Assembly: GCA_002389995.1 (NCBI GenBank)
Contig: DGRR01000006.1
Span: 1-6,794, forward strand
Reading direction: 5' to 3'
Source: Ruminococcus sp. UBA4383
GTDB taxonomy: Bacteria > Bacillota > Clostridia > Oscillospirales > Ruminococcaceae
DNA length: 6,794 nucleotides
The notes beneath the pieces were generated by a model, which saw only the letters and a list, made by a program, of their open reading frames with translations, was not told the origin of the DNA and ran no database searches. The position numbers and the translations under genes were made by a program. Within the stretch, counting starts at the first letter, position 1; each line of letters begins with the position of its first letter. Shown piece by piece: positions 4,737 through 6,794 of the stretch.

Positions 4737-5531
4737 TTGCTTATAGAATTAGTAACACTTGGTGCGTTAGCATACAGTGCAGATAAATCCAACAGAATGG
4801 ACGAACAAGCACTTGCAAAGCGTTCAAAGGCATATACAAGAGAGGCAGAAGCCCGTGACCTTATTTACCGAAAACGCATCACCGCAGATAAGACATTGCA
4901 GATTGTCGCAAAGAAAAAACGTGCAGTAATTGAATCAACCTTACCACGTTTTATTGAGGTTTATCAGCAGATTCAGAAAATTGACCTTAAAATATCTGAT
5001 AAAAATGAGCTTGCTGTTTATAACAGATTTCAGTCAAGCAATACAATTCAGGTTATGCAGACAGTTATTAAGAAACCGCTTACAGACGGTCAGCTTATAA
5101 CAGAGTATATTTTTAAGGGTATCGGTGGAATGATGATTTCGGATTCAAAAAGAAATTTGTCTGCTGCAAAAAGTCAGTTAAGTGCTGCAAATGTCGTTTA
5201 TTCTCAGGCTCAGTCTGTGGCTGAAATATATGATGCTATAATAGGACGTGCCAAAAGAATATCAAGTCTGATAATGCGTATGAATGCATTGTTTCTCGGT
5301 TCTATTTTTGAAACGGAAAAGATAATTGCACAGAACGGTACAAATGCAAAGACTTACAATAAGCAAGATATGGGGGTTCTTATGACTTGTGTTAATCTTG
5401 CAGGTGCAATGTCAGATATTATGAATATCCCTGTTCTTGATGAAAATGGTGAGTTATGCCAAACTGCTGTTGAGATGATACAGACAGGTGAAGCATATAT
5501 CGAACAAATGAATGATTTGATAAATCAATAA
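4737..5531 (+). CDS. Helical protein of unknown function (operon gene B)
   Basis: This is a 264-aa protein starting at TTG4737 behind AAGGAGGG. The N-terminus LIELVTLGALAY is a short hydrophobic stretch, followed by a long basic and charged helix (about 16-65, coiled-coil-like, with AKRSKAYTREAEARDLIYRK). Residues 71-97 (FIEVYQQIQKIDLK...) lead into a small glycine patch GIGGMMI (128-134) and a second long helical region SAAKSQLSAANVVYSQAQSV with a continuation to about 190. The general outline, charged helix then glycine patch then paired helices, recalls a family of helical hypothetical proteins that often carry a long glycine-rich insert at this point. Here the insert is almost absent while gene A carries the zipper, so B may be a partner that packs with A. 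This is recollection plus inference. No enzyme motif is seen, and gene C follows after 26 nt. Confidence 0.8.
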   Translation: MLIELVTLGALAYSADKSNRMDEQALAKRSKAYTREAEARDLIYRKRITADKTLQIVAKKKRAVIESTLPRFIEVYQQIQKIDLKISDKNELAVYNRFQSSNTIQVMQTVIKKPLTDGQLITEYIFKGIGGMMISDSKRNLSAAKSQLSAANVVYSQAQSVAEIYDAIIGRAKRISSLIMRMNALFLGSIFETEKIIAQNGTNAKTYNKQDMGVLMTCVNLAGAMSDIMNIPVLDENGELCQTAVEMIQTGEAYIEQMNDLINQ

Positions 5532-5557
5532 TTTTTTTAATAAAAGGAGTAAAAATC

Positions 5558-6493
5558 ATGAAACAGATTATTATCAACGAAAAATGCAACGGCTGCGGAA
5601 TGTGCGTTGTCAAATGTCCGAAATACTTTGAGGAAAATGATGACGGAAATACACAAGTAATAAAGGGTGTTCTCTCAGATGAGACAGATAAGGCACTTAA
5701 TGAGGTAATTGCACAATGTCCTGTCAATGCCATTAGCTTTGGCGGAAGTGTTGACAAAAGTAAATTGATGCAGCAGGAACTCGATAAACTTAAAGAACTT
5801 TCAAAAGGTCTCACTGTCAAGAGAGAGGATATAGCTTTCACAGACAACTATTGTGTTGTAACAACTTTTCCGTACATTGGCAGCAGTGGCTATAATTACA
5901 GCAGCTCTTCTGCTGCTGAAAGGGCAGGAATGAGCGAGTTCAGAAACAGAGCATGGCCATGTATTGATGATAAAATTCTTGATTGCATAACTACCTATCG
6001 TGTGAATATCATAAAGCCTTACTATTCAACAGACGAAAGAAGTGTGTATACAAAATTTAACAAGAAAGTTGTTGATGTACTTACAGCCCTTGCCAATATT
6101 GTAGGTAAAAGCAATCTTCCATCAGATTTCTGCAATGTTGATGTTTATCCGGAAAGGGATATGGTCTGGAAGATGCTTGAAAAAGGAGAGATTATTGGTG
6201 AAAACTTCATAGGAATTGTAAGGCGTGAATTCAGTTACAGTCCTTCAAATTACGAATCAAGTATAGATTGGGACGATATGGAAGACTATCGTGGAAAAGA
6301 CAAATATTGTTATCGTGCTCAGGATGCTGTTGAAGAACTGCGCAGAGACGTTCAGAATGCTGTACGTTGGGCGAAAAGTGATATTGAAGATAGTTCTCTC
6401 GGATACATAAGGGGATTGGTTGATTCTTACAATAAAAATCTTAAGGCTTGTTTGGAGAAAAAAATGCAGGCAATTACAAAAAAATTAATATAA
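5558..6493 (+). CDS. Ferredoxin-domain protein with novel C-terminal domain (operon gene C)
   Basis: This is a 311-aa protein from ATG5558, 8 nt after AAGGAG (5544-5549). Residues 1-60 form a bacterial ferredoxin module: the EKCNGCGMCVVKCPKYF motif gives C10, C13 and C16, and QCP gives C54, the four ligands of a single [4Fe-4S] cluster. C20 is the extra motif cysteine that would serve a second cluster, but its other partners are missing. Residues 66-84 are a charged helix, followed by a domain of about 220 residues that I do not recognise. It has an aromatic, serine-rich loop (FPYIGSSGYNYSSSSAAE), more cysteines (C99, C135, C143, C192, C251, C298), and a helical end. There is no membrane segment. 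The role could be redox sensing or electron delivery to A/B or to host enzymes. The last codons contain a slippery A AAA AAA (6478-6484) that may extend the protein in the -1 frame. Confidence 0.85.
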   Translation: MKQIIINEKCNGCGMCVVKCPKYFEENDDGNTQVIKGVLSDETDKALNEVIAQCPVNAISFGGSVDKSKLMQQELDKLKELSKGLTVKREDIAFTDNYCVVTTFPYIGSSGYNYSSSSAAERAGMSEFRNRAWPCIDDKILDCITTYRVNIIKPYYSTDERSVYTKFNKKVVDVLTALANIVGKSNLPSDFCNVDVYPERDMVWKMLEKGEIIGENFIGIVRREFSYSPSNYESSIDWDDMEDYRGKDKYCYRAQDAVEELRRDVQNAVRWAKSDIEDSSLGYIRGLVDSYNKNLKACLEKKMQAITKKLI

Positions 6494-6774
6494 CTTCAAC
6501 AAATTCCTCCTTTTCTCAATCAGTAAGTTTAACAGCTGATTCAAATCCAACAACTTTATTATCTGAAATTAGGAAAGTTAAGTTAAAACCGACAGCTATT
6601 AAATATTATAGTTGTTACAATGGCAGTTTTAACGTTTTTGTAACTCCTGCTAAGTATTTTGATATGGAATGGGAATATATTGGTAAAGTACCCTATGTTT
6701 CCTACTGTAATGTCAAACTGCGTTCAAATGGAATAATTATTCTTGTTTCCGAAGAAGATATTATTGAGATGTGA
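6448..6774 (+). CDS. -1-frame C-terminal extension of gene C, or orphan ORF
   Basis: This frame is open from TTG6448 to TGA at 6772-6774. TTG6448 has AAGG only 1 nt upstream, too close to work, and the next in-frame ATG is near 6664, so independent translation is doubtful. From 6484 the frame continues gene C after a -1 shift at A AAA AAA, adding 96 residues (INITSTNSSFSQSVSLTADS onward) for a 405-aa product. The extension is serine/threonine-rich at first, then beta-rich (FNVFVTPAKYFDMEWEYIGK), and ends VSEEDIIEM. I do not recognise the domain. Leucines here are mostly TTA, unlike the CTT-rich gene C, which hints at a different origin. Alternatives are a one-base deletion in the A-run (mutation or assembly error) that split one gene, programmed frameshifting, or polymerase slippage. 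Confidence 0.6.
   Translation: MFGEKNAGNYKKINITSTNSSFSQSVSLTADSNPTTLLSEIRKVKLKPTAIKYYSCYNGSFNVFVTPAKYFDMEWEYIGKVPYVSYCNVKLRSNGIIILVSEEDIIEM
6478..6484 (+). promoter_or_regulatory. In-phase slippery heptamer A AAA AAA
   Basis: Seven adenines at 6478-6484 sit in the phase needed for -1 slippage (zero-frame codons AAA 6479-6481 and AAA 6482-6484), two codons before the TAA of gene C. A one-base backward slip leads directly into the 96-codon frame ending at 6774. A second seven-A run lies at 6458-6464. No clear downstream stimulatory stem is seen; GGAG at 6454-6457 upstream is a weak candidate stimulator. Confidence 0.5.
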
Positions 6775-6794
6775 AAAGTTTATATTAAGACAGA

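Noticed and set aside
5419..5847. Minus-strand ORF across the B-C junction
   Set aside because: It is antisense to the ferredoxin motif and the end of gene B and has no supporting motif.
1..6794. CRISPR array, tRNA, rRNA, insertion sequence or riboswitch
   Set aside because: No regularly spaced repeats, cloverleaf, transposase motifs or conserved aptamer-like leader were found by reading both strands.

Overview
The window is low-GC DNA with strong Shine-Dalgarno sites, sigma-70/sigma-A type promoters and classical stem-plus-U terminators. This points to a Firmicute, most likely a gut or rumen Clostridia/Ruminococcus-type genome. That assignment rests on composition and gene style only. The left end carries parts of a mobilizable element: the tail of an unidentified gene, a small HUH relaxase-like protein whose start overlaps it, and a broken excisionase-type helix-turn-helix gene. 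No integrase, transposase, tRNA, rRNA or CRISPR array is visible.

Layout. 1-183: truncated C-terminus of an unknown protein. 165-698: single-domain relaxase-like protein. 699-1230: no intact gene; it holds a perfect 12-bp hairpin, the excisionase relic (830-1020), two related 14-bp palindromes, a 26-bp imperfect direct repeat, a terminator, and a consensus promoter. 1231-2271: orphan 346-aa helical protein with its own promoter and strong terminator. 2391-2832: two small genes in tandem, a 59-aa two-helix membrane protein and an 85-aa acidic helical protein. 2804-3160 (minus): XRE-family regulator. 3161-3374: divergent regulatory region with a palindromic operator candidate and a second perfect consensus promoter. 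3375-6774: a rightward operon.

The operon is the main interest. Gene A (3375-4724) joins an N-terminal HNH-nuclease-like region to a C-terminal half with an exceptionally regular nine-step glycine zipper. Gene B (4737-5531) is a helical partner whose ribosome binding site overlaps the stop codon of A. Gene C (5558-6493) is a single-cluster ferredoxin module fused to an unrecognised domain. An open frame reaching 6774 follows C in the -1 frame. It has no usable start of its own, and an in-phase A AAA AAA heptamer lies just before the stop of C, so C may really end in this extension (405 aa).

How the parts may work together is inference. A regulator, a nuclease-like protein with a possible membrane-inserting zipper, a helical partner and a redox-sensing or electron-carrying protein, all next to mobilization debris, look like an accessory conflict, stress or defence module. 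I do not recognise it as a named system, and nothing in the sequence proves its function.
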